From Amycolatopsis alkalitolerans (GTDB taxonomy: Bacteria > Actinomycetota > Actinomycetes > Mycobacteriales > Pseudonocardiaceae), in NCBI RefSeq assembly GCF_006152065.1, contig NZ_VDFW01000011.1:1-64000 (forward strand): a stretch of 64,000 nucleotides of DNA. Direction: 5' to 3'. Position numbers and translations under genes: made by a program. Positions within the stretch are counted from its first letter, which is position 1. Each line of letters opens with the position of its first letter. The notes beneath the pieces are model-generated. The model worked only from the letters and a program-made list of their open reading frames with translations, had not been told where the DNA came from and did not search any database. Below, piece by piece: positions 17,489 through 25,331 of this stretch.

Positions 17489-17942
17489 CGGGGCAGGGGC
17501 GGCGGGCGAAGAAGGCCGTTCCGATCATGCGCAGCACGACCACCCCGTCCGGCCGGGCACATTCCCAGCGCATCTCCACCGTGCCCCGCCCCCGCGTGGT
17601 CGAGGACACCGAAGTCCGCAGCACGGTGGCCGAAGCACACAGCACCTGCCCCGGCCGCACCGGCTCCAGCCAGCGCATGTCGCGTACCCCCGGGCTGCCC
17701 AAGCTGGCCGAGCCGGCCAGCAGGTGCTCGTAGTACAGCCGCATGAACAGGCACGCGGTGTGCCAGCCGCTGGCGATCAGGCCCCCGAACGGTGAGTCGC
17801 GGGCCGAGGCCTCGTCGACGTGGAACGGCTGGGGAATCCAGCGCCGGCCGAAGTCGACGATGTCGTCCTTACTCACGGTCGCGGAACCGAGATCGAATAC
17901 CTGACCCTCCCGGAAGTCCTCCCAATAGCGCGTCACGGTCAC
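17481..17942 (-). CDS. MaoC-like hotdog protein lacking the usual catalytic Asp
   Basis: 153 residues, MaoC dehydratase family. The hydratase motif normally reads D-P-Q-P-F-H-x-D-E; here it is I36-P-Q-P-F-H41-V-D-E, so the catalytic Asp is Ile while His41 and the following F-G-G-L-I-A-S-G-W-H remain. It may have lost hydratase activity or act as an isomerase or thioesterase-like protein. GTG start, 9 bp after UbiX on the same strand; last gene of the minus-strand operon. Confidence 0.82.
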   Translation of the reverse strand: MTVTRYWEDFREGQVFDLGSATVSKDDIVDFGRRWIPQPFHVDEASARDSPFGGLIASGWHTACLFMRLYYEHLLAGSASLGSPGVRDMRWLEPVRPGQVLCASATVLRTSVSSTTRGRGTVEMRWECARPDGVVVLRMIGTAFFARRPCPVS

Positions 17943-17951
17943 CCCGTCCCG

Positions 17952-18590
17952 TCAGCTGCCTTCCCGGAACCGGCGGAAGTCCTGGGCCCGGCGCGCGGCG
18001 CGCTTGCTCCCTCCCCACCGTTCCACCACCCCGGTATCGAACCCGAACAGGTCGAGCGTCCGCCCCACCGTCTGGTTGACGATGTCGTCGACCGTCTTCG
18101 GGTGGTGGTAGAAGGCCGGGACCGGGGGCACCACGATCGCGCCCGCGGAGGTGACCTCGCTCATCAGCCGCAGGTGCAACGCGTGCAGCGGGGTTTCGCG
18201 CACCAGCAGCGCCAGCCGCCGGCGCTCTTTCAGCACGACGTCGGCCGCCCGCACCACCAGGTTGTCGTCGTAGCAGTTGGCGATCCCGGACAGGGTCTTG
18301 ATGCTGCACGGAGCGATGATCATGCCCTCGGTCCGGAAGGAACCGCTCGAGATCGCCGCCGCCAGGTCGTCCTCGCGATAGGTCACCGCGGCACTCGACG
18401 CGATGCTGTCGGGGTCGATCGCGGTCTCGTAGGCCAGCGTCCGGCGGGCCCCGGCCGTGATGACCAGATGGGTCTCGACCTCCGGCAGGTCGCCGAGCAT
18501 CTCGACGAGGCGGGCGCCGTACACCGCACCGGAGGCGCCGGTGATGGCGACGATGATGCGGCGCGGAGAGGCCGGGCAGGGCGCGGTCAC
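17952..18590 (-). CDS. ubiX: UbiX-type flavin prenyltransferase
   Basis: 212 residues. It begins R-R-I-I-V-A-I-T-G-A-S-G-A-V-Y-G, the UbiX FMN-binding start, and has A-P-C-S-I-K-T-L-S-G-I-A, R-E-T-P-L-H and P-P-V-P-A-F-Y, all family marks. UbiX attaches dimethylallyl phosphate to FMN to give prFMN, the cofactor of UbiD. GTG overlaps the UbiD3 stop (GTGA), so the two are coupled. It is the only UbiX in the window and probably serves all three UbiD proteins. Confidence 0.92.
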   Translation of the reverse strand: MTAPCPASPRRIIVAITGASGAVYGARLVEMLGDLPEVETHLVITAGARRTLAYETAIDPDSIASSAAVTYREDDLAAAISSGSFRTEGMIIAPCSIKTLSGIANCYDDNLVVRAADVVLKERRRLALLVRETPLHALHLRLMSEVTSAGAIVVPPVPAFYHHPKTVDDIVNQTVGRTLDLFGFDTGVVERWGGSKRAARRAQDFRRFREGS

Positions 18591-20131
18591 TGGCCGGACT
18601 GCGCCAGCAGCCGGATCCAGCCCCGCTGTTCCCGGGTGAGCCGGTCGACGACGTCCTGGTCGAACCACTGGCGCAGATCGACCTGTTCGACGGCGTAGCG
18701 GGGCCGGGCGAACTGGCTGGCCGTGCCGTACGGGATGGTCGCGTCGATGGCCATCCCGCCTTCGAACCCGGTCGCCGAGCCCAGTCGTCCCCCCGAGGCT
18801 CGCTCGCTCGGCTGGAACGCCTGGCCGGCGCCGCCCGGCACCGGGACGATGATGTCGTTGTTGGGGTCCACCCGGGTGGTCAACGCCCACAGCACGTCGT
18901 CGCTGCTGTAGATGTCGATGTCCTCGTCGACCGCGATGGCGATCCGCATTCCCCGGGAACTGGCCAGCGCGGCCACGAGTACGTTGCGCTGGTAGCCCTC
19001 GTCGACCTTGCTGCGCTTGTCGATCTGGAAAACGGCGCCGCCCCAGTCGGTCATCGCGAACGGGATGTGCACGTCGCGGACCAGGCCCGGCATGATCCGG
19101 TTGCCCAGCTCGTACAGGGCGGCGGTCCGGACGCTGGTCTGGATGTTGTTCTCCTCGGCACCGTGCACGATCATCGGCTGGATGAGCGGCCGGCTGTCGA
19201 GCGCGCGGTGGGTGACGGCGGTGACCTGGAAGGTCGGCGCGCGGTAGGCCTTGCCCATATAGCCTGCCCACTCCGGGTGGAACGGGTGCTCGCCCTGTTG
19301 ACCGGTCTCTTCCGCCTTGCCGGTCTCGAAGCGCCGGTCGGTCGGGTCGAGGTAGCCCTCGATGACGTACTCGGCGTTGGCGACCGCCCACGCGTCGGGC
19401 ACCGACACCGCGGGGACCAGGTCGACGGCCGATCCCTGCAGCGCCCCCGCGATCCCGAGCTCGTCGCAGCCGTAGGGCAGCACCAGGTAGTCGAAGCCGG
19501 CCCCGGCCGCCAGGGTGACCGCCGGTGGCAGGCCGAAGTTGATGGTCAGCGGGATCCGCTCCCGGCCGTAGTTCTCCGCCGAGGCCATCCACATGTGGCT
19601 GCCCGGCGCGATCTGGAAGGTGCCGGTCTCACCCCAGCGGAAGTTCTGCCGGTTGTAGCCGATGTGGCTGCCGCCCCCGAAGAACCGCCCGGCCAGCAGC
19701 GTGACACCGCTGCCGAGGGTGGCCTCTTCCTCCTCCAGGGTGTGCCGGATCGGCGTCACGTACCGGATCGGGTTGAGGTTGCCGGTCTGCACGACTTCCT
19801 GGGCCGGTGCCTGGTCGCGGGTGAGGATGCGGGGCGGGATCGGCTTCCGGAGCGCGTCGGCGATGCGCCGCGTCTTCTCGGTCGCGTTTTCGAAACCGAA
19901 GAGCCGGTTGACGATGTCGGTCTGGGCGAACAGGTTCATCACGAACCGGGCATGGTCGTAGCCTTTGATCTGCTCGAAGAGGACCGGTGGGCCGCCGTCC
20001 ATCCGTTTCTGCACCGCCGCGAACTCCACGTCCGGGTCGATCGGCTCGGACGTGGTCACCAGCAGCTCGTGGCCGGCCAGGCCCTCGAGCGTCGAGCGCA
20101 GGCTGGAGATGTCGATCGGGCGGTCAGTCAT
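18587..20131 (-). CDS. UbiD-family (de)carboxylase 3, divergent active-site region
   Basis: 514 residues. UbiD family with Y-V-I-E-G-Y-L-D in the middle, but the G-P-F/Y-G-E block that normally follows is replaced by an insertion of roughly 25 residues ending in F-H-P-E-W-A-G-Y-M-G. The other regions (F-G-G-G-S-H-I-G-Y, N-F-G-L-P-P-A-V) are conserved enough to call the family. Directly coupled to UbiX downstream and overlapping the ligase by 8 bp upstream, which hints that it may act on a CoA ester or on the acid just before activation. Confidence 0.87.
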   Translation of the reverse strand: MTDRPIDISSLRSTLEGLAGHELLVTTSEPIDPDVEFAAVQKRMDGGPPVLFEQIKGYDHARFVMNLFAQTDIVNRLFGFENATEKTRRIADALRKPIPPRILTRDQAPAQEVVQTGNLNPIRYVTPIRHTLEEEEATLGSGVTLLAGRFFGGGSHIGYNRQNFRWGETGTFQIAPGSHMWMASAENYGRERIPLTINFGLPPAVTLAAGAGFDYLVLPYGCDELGIAGALQGSAVDLVPAVSVPDAWAVANAEYVIEGYLDPTDRRFETGKAEETGQQGEHPFHPEWAGYMGKAYRAPTFQVTAVTHRALDSRPLIQPMIVHGAEENNIQTSVRTAALYELGNRIMPGLVRDVHIPFAMTDWGGAVFQIDKRSKVDEGYQRNVLVAALASSRGMRIAIAVDEDIDIYSSDDVLWALTTRVDPNNDIIVPVPGGAGQAFQPSERASGGRLGSATGFEGGMAIDATIPYGTASQFARPRYAVEQVDLRQWFDQDVVDRLTREQRGWIRLLAQSGQ

Positions 20132-21698
20132 GCGCTGTCTCCGGCTCGGGCTTCCGCACCGCGGCGTAGCGTTCGGTCAATTTGGCTCTCGGAACCGACT
20201 GGGTCGGCGTCTTCGGCAGCTCGTCGGTGAAAAAGATCTGCTTGGGGATCTCGTAGCGCGCCAGCTTGCCGCCCGAGCTGCAGAACTCCAGCAGCTCGGT
20301 GGGGGTGACCGAGCTGGCCACCCTGACCACCACCGCGACACACACCTGCTGTCCCCACCGTTCGTGTGGCAGGGGGAACGCCGCCGCTTCCACCACGTCC
20401 GGGTGCGCGGAAACGACGTTCTCGACGGTCCGCGGGCTGACGTTCTCGCCGCCGCTGATGATGATCTCGTCGCGGCGCCGGAGGTGGCGGGCGTGCCCGT
20501 TCTCGATCTGGACGATGTCACCGCTGATGTACCAGCCGTCCTCGGTGAACGACTGGGCCGTGCGCTCGGGCATGTTGAGGTAGCCCGCGAACACCGAGTC
20601 CCCCCTGACCTGAAGCTCGCCTTCGCCTTCCTGCCTGACCTCGCCGGTGACGACATCGATCAGCCGGAACTGGGTCTGGTTGTACAGCGGCGACCCGCAC
20701 GAGCCCGCGATGTGGGCGGGCAGTTCCTCACGCGGTTCGTAGGCGCCGGGCCGCCCGACCTTGTCGACGAAGATGATGCCCGCTTCGGTCATCCCCAACC
20801 GCTCACAAAGGACGAACGAGTAGCGGTCGAGCACCTTCTGGTAGGCCCGGGCCGGCATGGGAGCTCCGCCCGCGATCACCTGCCGCAGGCTGCCGAGGTC
20901 GAACCGCTCCGGGTGCGGATAGTCGGCGATGTCGACCACCATCGAACCGGCGATGTAGGCGGAGTCGGGCCGGTAGCGGTCGACGAGCCGGAAGAAGGCG
21001 TCCTTCTGCCACCGCAACGAGATCACGCTGCCCCCGGCGGCGAGCACCGGCAACGACGACGACTCGAGTCCGGACGTGTGGTAGACGGGCCCCGCGCACA
21101 GCCACCGGCTGGCGGGGCTCAGCTTCCAGGCATGGACCAGGTTGGACACGTGGGCGCCGATGTTGCGGTGCGTCTTCATCACCCCCTTCGGGGTGCCGGT
21201 CGTGCCGCTGGTGTAGGTGATGTTGAACAGGTCGTGGTCGTCCTTGGGGGCGGACTCGATGTAGTGGGGATAGCCGGCCACGATGTCGGCGAGCGCGGTC
21301 ACCCCGTCGCCGGACGGTCCGTCCAGGGTGACGAGGTGACGCACCTCGGTGCCCTGGATCGCGGCCCGGGCGGCCGGCAGGTCCTTGTCCGCCACCACGA
21401 GCACGTCGGCCGAGGAGTCCCGCAGTACGTAGCGGAGCGTCTGCTCGCCGAACATGTAGTTCGCCGCGACGCTCTCCGCGCCCGCTTTCAGCGTGCCGAA
21501 CTCGGCGATGTAGAACTCGTAACAGTTGGTCAGGTAGGTGGCCACGCGGGTGGCCGAACGCTCGCGCACCCAATGCGCGAAAGCAGCGGCGGACCGGTTC
21601 AGCTCGTCGTAGGTCCGGGCCTGGTCGTTGTGGATGATCGCGATCTCACGACCGCGATGATGCACCTGGTTCTCGAACTCATAGATCCAGTTGGACAC
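20124..21698 (-). CDS. AMP-forming acyl-CoA ligase (ANL superfamily)
   Basis: 524 residues. Core motif Y-T-S-G-T-T-G-T-P-K-G near residue 170, then Y-H-T-S-G, L-G-M-T-E and S-G-E/D-I-V late. The C-terminal motif that commonly reads P-K-T-x-T-G-K is P-K-T-P-T-Q-S-V-P-R-A-K, a variant also seen in some CaiC-like ligases. Makes the CoA thioester that PaaABC-type oxygenases need. GTG start at 21698 has a strong GAGGAGA site; the open frame upstream to 21875 is out of the gene. Overlaps UbiD3 by 8 bp. Confidence 0.88.
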   Translation of the reverse strand: MSNWIYEFENQVHHRGREIAIIHNDQARTYDELNRSAAAFAHWVRERSATRVATYLTNCYEFYIAEFGTLKAGAESVAANYMFGEQTLRYVLRDSSADVLVVADKDLPAARAAIQGTEVRHLVTLDGPSGDGVTALADIVAGYPHYIESAPKDDHDLFNITYTSGTTGTPKGVMKTHRNIGAHVSNLVHAWKLSPASRWLCAGPVYHTSGLESSSLPVLAAGGSVISLRWQKDAFFRLVDRYRPDSAYIAGSMVVDIADYPHPERFDLGSLRQVIAGGAPMPARAYQKVLDRYSFVLCERLGMTEAGIIFVDKVGRPGAYEPREELPAHIAGSCGSPLYNQTQFRLIDVVTGEVRQEGEGELQVRGDSVFAGYLNMPERTAQSFTEDGWYISGDIVQIENGHARHLRRRDEIIISGGENVSPRTVENVVSAHPDVVEAAAFPLPHERWGQQVCVAVVVRVASSVTPTELLEFCSSGGKLARYEIPKQIFFTDELPKTPTQSVPRAKLTERYAAVRKPEPETAHD

Positions 21699-21715
21699 CG
21701 TCGGATCTCCTCGAG

Positions 21716-22510
21716 TCAGCGGCCGATGAACTTCGCGGGGCGCTTCTCCCGCAAGGCGTTGATCCCCTCCTGATGGTCGTGCGTCAGGTTGGACTTGGCT
21801 TCGAGCGAGAGCGACAGCTCCATGTTCGAGGCGACCAGTGCTCGCAGCGGCGCGTTGACCGCCTGCTTGGTCCACTGGATCGCCCGGATGGCGCCGGCGG
21901 CGAGCTGATCGGCGAAGGCGTCGACGGTGGCGTCCAGCTCGTCGTGCGGCACACAGCGATTGATCAGCCCCATGTCGGCGGCCCGGGTCGCCGGAATGAA
22001 CTCACCGGTGTAGAGGTACTCGCGGGCGCGGGCGAAACCGATGAGGTAGGGCCAGATGGCGCTTCCACCGTCACCGGCGACCAGCCCGATCTTGACGTGC
22101 GGGTCGCCGATCCGGGCCTTGTCCGAGGCGAAGATGACGTCACAGAACAGCGCCAGCGTGGCGCCGAGGCCGGCCGCCACCCCGTTCAGCTTGGCGATGA
22201 CGGGCTGGCGGCATTCGAGGATCCCGTTCATCGTCCGGCGGTTCTCCTCGCTCAGCTTCTCCCAGCCGAGCGGGTCCTGAATCAGCGTGTCGAGCCAATC
22301 CGCGTCGCCACCGGCGCAGAATGCCCGCCCGGTGCCGGTCAGCACGGCCACGTCGATCTCGCGGTCGCGGTTCAACTCGTCGAAGACGCGCGACAGTTCC
22401 TCGTGCAGCACGCCGTCGATGGCGTTCAGCTTTTCGGGCCGGTTGAGCGCGATGGTCAGCACCCGATCGCGACGGCTGATCTGCAACGATTCGTAATCCT
22501 GGTAGTTCAC
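21716..22510 (-). CDS. enoyl-CoA hydratase/isomerase-family protein (crotonase fold)
   Basis: 264 residues. Crotonase fold with N-R-P-E-K-L-N-A-I-D and oxyanion-hole G-x-G segments. The two Glu of classical hydratases (in G-G-G-C-E and Q-P-E) are Thr and His here (G-L-G-A-T, D-P-H), followed by V-A-G-D-G-G; this points to an isomerase, hydrolase or other crotonase chemistry, such as the epoxide-to-oxepin isomerisation done by PaaG. GTG start overlaps the stop of the small zinc-ribbon gene by 4 bp. Confidence 0.85.
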   Translation of the reverse strand: MNYQDYESLQISRRDRVLTIALNRPEKLNAIDGVLHEELSRVFDELNRDREIDVAVLTGTGRAFCAGGDADWLDTLIQDPLGWEKLSEENRRTMNGILECRQPVIAKLNGVAAGLGATLALFCDVIFASDKARIGDPHVKIGLVAGDGGSAIWPYLIGFARAREYLYTGEFIPATRAADMGLINRCVPHDELDATVDAFADQLAAGAIRAIQWTKQAVNAPLRALVASNMELSLSLEAKSNLTHDHQEGINALREKRPAKFIGR

Positions 22511-22731
22511 GTTTCCTCCGTCATTATCGGAATCGGCGGTAGCCGGTGCGACCATTTGACCCAGTTGAACAAGGAGCGGCACCGCAGGCACTGGAACAAC
22601 ACCTCGGAGGCACTGCTCCCGAAGAGAGAGACGACTTCGATTTCCGCCGTGTCACAGTCGGGGCAGGTGACCCCCGCGAATTCCGAATCCGCTGGGAACA
22701 GTAATCGGTCAGGTGGTCGTTCGCCGCTCAT
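22507..22731 (-). CDS. PaaD C-terminal zinc-ribbon as a stand-alone protein
   Basis: 74 residues. C23-P-D-C26 and C48-L-R-C51 enclose S-L-F-G-S-S-A-S-E-V-L-F, matching the C-terminal ribbon of PaaD (which has S-x-F-G-S-T-A-C-K-A-L-Y and a final C-x-x-C-R). In ordinary PaaD this ribbon is joined to the DUF59 domain; here the DUF59 part is a separate gene at 23860-24177. PaaD is thought to help assemble the iron centre of the phenylacetyl-CoA epoxidase. Coupled to the crotonase gene by a 4-bp overlap. A VdcD-like role is less likely because the S-L-F-G core is PaaD-like. Confidence 0.78.
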   Translation of the reverse strand: MSGERPPDRLLFPADSEFAGVTCPDCDTAEIEVVSLFGSSASEVLFQCLRCRSLFNWVKWSHRLPPIPIMTEET

Positions 22732-22773
22732 CAGCTTCTTTCCGTTCTCGCCCGCGCTGCCGGGCGGCCGTGG

Positions 22774-23547
22774 TCAACGCGCCAGTTCGGCGTCCTTGAA
22801 ACGGATCACCTCGAACAACCGAGCCGGCAGGGAACCGGTTCGGCGAGCCCGCGGCCGCCATTCCGGCGGAAAGTCCGGGCCGGGCAAGGTCGCCAGGTCG
22901 ATGCCGAGCGGAGTCACCGACCGCTGCACCTCGTCGGCAAGTCCGGCGCGTATGTCGCCGATTCCCGGATCCCGCCAGCCGGCGGCGGCCAGCCGGTCGA
23001 CCGGCTCGGCGGGGCCGAACCACCGCAATGCCAACGGCCAGCGGAGCGACAACGCCTCACGCGCACGTCCCCGGTCGTCGTCCGCCCCGTTCAGGATGCG
23101 CAACCAGCCCGAGGCGTACTTCAGGTGGAAGTATGCTTCTTCCCCTATCTTCCGGGCGATTCCCGCGATGGTCCGGTCCGGGCTGCGCAGGAAGCCGGAC
23201 GCCATGGACCACGACGCCTGCTCGGCGAGCCAGATCGAGATGATGAAGTCCGGCCAGTCTCGGGGCGGTTCGTCGAGGAGGTCCATCGAGCGGATCTCGC
23301 CCGCCGCCCGGCCCTTTTCCAGGTGACCGTACGAGTGGTCGAGGAGGTCGAGGTACCGGTAGATGGCCCGAGTTTGGCCGTAGGAAGCCGTGCACATGCC
23401 GAGCATCGCGGCAAAGTCGGGGAGTGACTTGCCGTTCATCACGCATTCGGCGAACCAGTTACCGAGAACCAGCTTCGTGTCCGCCAGGCACAGCAACTCG
23501 TCCTGCACCGGCTCGCGAACTTCGGCGTCGATTTTGTCAGACGTCAC
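22774..23547 (-). CDS. paaC: PaaC-like structural subunit of a CoA-ester epoxidase
   Basis: 257 residues, helical ferritin-like protein of the PaaC type (L-A-D-T-K-L-V-L-G-N-W near residue 20, Y-F-H-L-K-Y-A-S-G-W-L near 120). In the phenylacetyl-CoA epoxidase PaaC is the non-catalytic partner of PaaA. GTG at 23547 follows GGAAGGTGG; the longer frame to 23658 has no support. It lies between the PaaB gene (26 bp) and the zinc-ribbon gene (42 bp). Confidence 0.87.
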   Translation of the reverse strand: MTSDKIDAEVREPVQDELLCLADTKLVLGNWFAECVMNGKSLPDFAAMLGMCTASYGQTRAIYRYLDLLDHSYGHLEKGRAAGEIRSMDLLDEPPRDWPDFIISIWLAEQASWSMASGFLRSPDRTIAGIARKIGEEAYFHLKYASGWLRILNGADDDRGRAREALSLRWPLALRWFGPAEPVDRLAAAGWRDPGIGDIRAGLADEVQRSVTPLGIDLATLPGPDFPPEWRPRARRTGSLPARLFEVIRFKDAELAR

Positions 23548-23573
23548 GCGTGTCCACCTTCCACGATTGTCCG

Positions 23574-23846
23574 TCAGGCCATCTTGATTCTGGTGGAGTG
23601 ATTTCCGAGCCGAACTGGGATAATCATGTCGGTCGGCACGACGCACATCTCGCGCCATTTGTGCTGATCGTAGATGTACCAGGCTCGTACCTGCGCGAGG
23701 TCGTCGTTCGGCGCCTCGACGGACCCCACGTGCGCGAGTTCGTCATCCGAGGTCTTTCTGGCGAACACCTCGTAGTAGCGGGGCGTCGTACCGCCGCGTT
23801 CTCGTTGCGGGTCGAACGTCTTCTTGCGTGCCATCCGCTCGTCCAT
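23574..23846 (-). CDS. paaB: PaaB-like subunit
   Basis: 90 residues, same size as PaaB. The family hallmarks are Y-Y-E-V-F-A-R near residue 25, H-V-G-S-V-E-A-P-N-D near 40 and R-A-W-Y-I-Y-D near 55, ending in a V-P motif. PaaB bridges PaaA-PaaC heterodimers. An alternative start is at 23834 (MARKK). Part of the minus-strand oxygenase operon, 13 bp from the DUF59 gene. Confidence 0.87.
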   Translation of the reverse strand: MDERMARKKTFDPQRERGGTTPRYYEVFARKTSDDELAHVGSVEAPNDDLAQVRAWYIYDQHKWREMCVVPTDMIIPVRLGNHSTRIKMA

Positions 23847-23859
23847 CCGGCCACCACTT

Positions 23860-24177
23860 TCAGAGTTGGATTCCGTGTTCGCGCATCAGGGCGCGCGTCT
23901 CGTCGTCGACCGCGCCCCGATCCCAGCGCAGGTGAAACCCGGTGCCCACCTCGACCGAGACCACGCCGGCGAGGGCGAGCAGCCGCTCACGAATCTGCTC
24001 GCCGAGGTAGGAGGTCGCCGGGCAGGCCATGCACGGTATGCACAGTTCGACATACACGTCGCCGCCGTCGACCCGCACGCCGGAGAGCATCCCCATGCCA
24101 CGCAGGCTGGCGGGGACATGTGCGTCGTGGACCGACTCGAGGGCGGCGATCACCTCATCCTTCGTAACCGCGCTCAT
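23860..24177 (-). CDS. paaD: PaaD N-terminal (DUF59/MIP18) part as a stand-alone protein
   Basis: 105 residues, DUF59 fold. L-C-I-P-C-M-A-C-P-A-T-S corresponds to the Y-S-G-C-P-A-T motif of PaaD, with Cys46, Cys49 and Cys52; the end, E-T-R-A-L-M-R-E-H-G-I, corresponds to the end of the PaaD DUF59 domain. The usual zinc-ribbon extension is missing and is encoded 1.1 kb downstream as its own gene. DUF59 proteins act in Fe-S or di-iron cofactor assembly. ATG at 24177 with GGAGTG upstream. Confidence 0.82.
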   Translation of the reverse strand: MSAVTKDEVIAALESVHDAHVPASLRGMGMLSGVRVDGGDVYVELCIPCMACPATSYLGEQIRERLLALAGVVSVEVGTGFHLRWDRGAVDDETRALMREHGIQL

Positions 24178-24204
24178 CGGCGGCACTCCCGTTCGCCTCG
24201 CCGG

Positions 24205-25161
24205 TCACCACAGGTCGGCGCCCCAGGCCTCGTGATGCAGCCGGCTGATCGAGGGCACCTTGTGCCTGCTGCCGGTCTTCCAGATCCGGAACTGCTCGGC
24301 CCAGCTGATCCGCCGGTCGTAGTCCCAGGTGCGCGTCTGCTCGTCGAGGTGAATGGGCGGCTCGTAGTCGAGCACGAAGTGGCCGCTGTCCTCGTCGAAA
24401 TGAGCCGGAACCCGGATGCCGACCGATTCGCTGAACGGCACGACCTGGGAAAGCCACTTCTGGCGCATCTGGTCGTTCGAAGCACCACGAATCTTGTAGG
24501 CCAGCTGGTCGGTGCGCTTCTTCATCTCGTCCGGGACACCGAACCACGCGGCACACAGGGGGAAATAGAAGTCCACCGACTCCTGCACCCGCTCCCGCGA
24601 TCTCTCGTTCAGGTTCCAGAAGAACTTGACCCACCGCTCGCCGTGGGCGACGTGAAAGGTCTCCTCGAAGTTGACCTTGCGCAAGGACCGGGCGAACGGC
24701 GCGAAGGAGCAGTTCTCCTCCAGGTCGACGGTGGTGATGTACCCGGCGCGGTCGCCGTAGCACATGGACACCACGGACTCGATGTAGTCCTCGTGCGGGA
24801 ACTCCAGCATCTGGAACGTGCGCCACTCGTGCGGATCACGCTCGAACAGGAAGTACTGGGTGTCGTACCCGAACTCCTCCAGGAGCCGGTAGATGACCTG
24901 GGCGTGGCCCAGTTCGTCCTGGCACGCGGAGGCGATGGCGATCTTGTCCTCCAGCGTGGGCGCGGTCCTGATCGCCGGCGAGTAGGTGGGCAAGGTGACC
25001 ACTTCCAGGTCGGCCGCGATATGCATCGTGTTGACCAGGACGTCGTGGTACCGAGGTGTCATCTCGGTGGGGTCTTCGAGCTGGTAACCCGCTTTGACGC
25101 GCTCGCGCAGCGCGGCCTCGCGTGGATCGTCGACCACGGGCTGGACTGGCTGGCTGACCAT
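24205..25161 (-). CDS. paaA: PaaA-like catalytic subunit of a di-iron CoA-ester epoxidase
   Basis: 318 residues, length of PaaA. Two E-x-x-H di-iron motifs are visible: D-E-L-G-H-A near residue 85 and E-E-T-F-H-V-A-H-G near 155, with the extra carboxylate in D-L-E-E-N. PaaA epoxidises the aromatic ring of phenylacetyl-CoA; a related reaction on another aryl-CoA is expected here. It is the first gene after the operator-controlled promoter 25255-25283. No PaaE reductase follows. Confidence 0.88.
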   Translation of the reverse strand: MVSQPVQPVVDDPREAALRERVKAGYQLEDPTEMTPRYHDVLVNTMHIAADLEVVTLPTYSPAIRTAPTLEDKIAIASACQDELGHAQVIYRLLEEFGYDTQYFLFERDPHEWRTFQMLEFPHEDYIESVVSMCYGDRAGYITTVDLEENCSFAPFARSLRKVNFEETFHVAHGERWVKFFWNLNERSRERVQESVDFYFPLCAAWFGVPDEMKKRTDQLAYKIRGASNDQMRQKWLSQVVPFSESVGIRVPAHFDEDSGHFVLDYEPPIHLDEQTRTWDYDRRISWAEQFRIWKTGSRHKVPSISRLHHEAWGADLW

Positions 25162-25243
25162 TCGATCTCGCCCTTTCCGTAGGTTGCGGCTCGACAGGGG
25201 TTCCTCTGCGAGGCAGCGCGGCCTTCGACCGGCTCCCATTCGC

Positions 25244-25261
25244 ATACTGACTGGATAGTAT
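25244..25261. promoter_or_regulatory. TetR-type operator, copy 2
   Basis: ATACTGACTGGATAGTAT. Overlaps the -10 of the oxygenase promoter. Same 18-bp layout as copy 1 (17 of 18 positions when copy 1 is reverse-complemented) and shares the half-site ATACTGA with copy 3. Confidence 0.75.
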
Positions 25262-25283
25262 CTTTGTGGAGAGCTGAAGACAA
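25255..25283 (-). promoter_or_regulatory. promoter of the oxygenase-UbiD3-UbiX operon
   Basis: Read on the minus strand: -35 TTGTCT (25278-25283), 17-nt spacer, -10 TACTAT (25255-25260). This is identical in all three respects to the promoter at 9982-10010, which drives the other arm of the cluster. The leader would be about 85-90 nt. Confidence 0.7.
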
Positions 25284-25331
25284 GGTCCGCGTAGAGCGAC
25301 CTGACTACACGGGGCGCCGGGGCACTTCGGT

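Noticed and set aside
18591-19592. Upstream extension of the UbiX frame
   Set aside because: Antisense-like composition within UbiD3; UbiX starts at the GTGA overlap.
22507-22731. VdcD-type decarboxylase subunit
   Set aside because: The presence of UbiD/UbiX made this tempting, but the S-L-F-G core and Cys spacing match PaaD's ribbon better.
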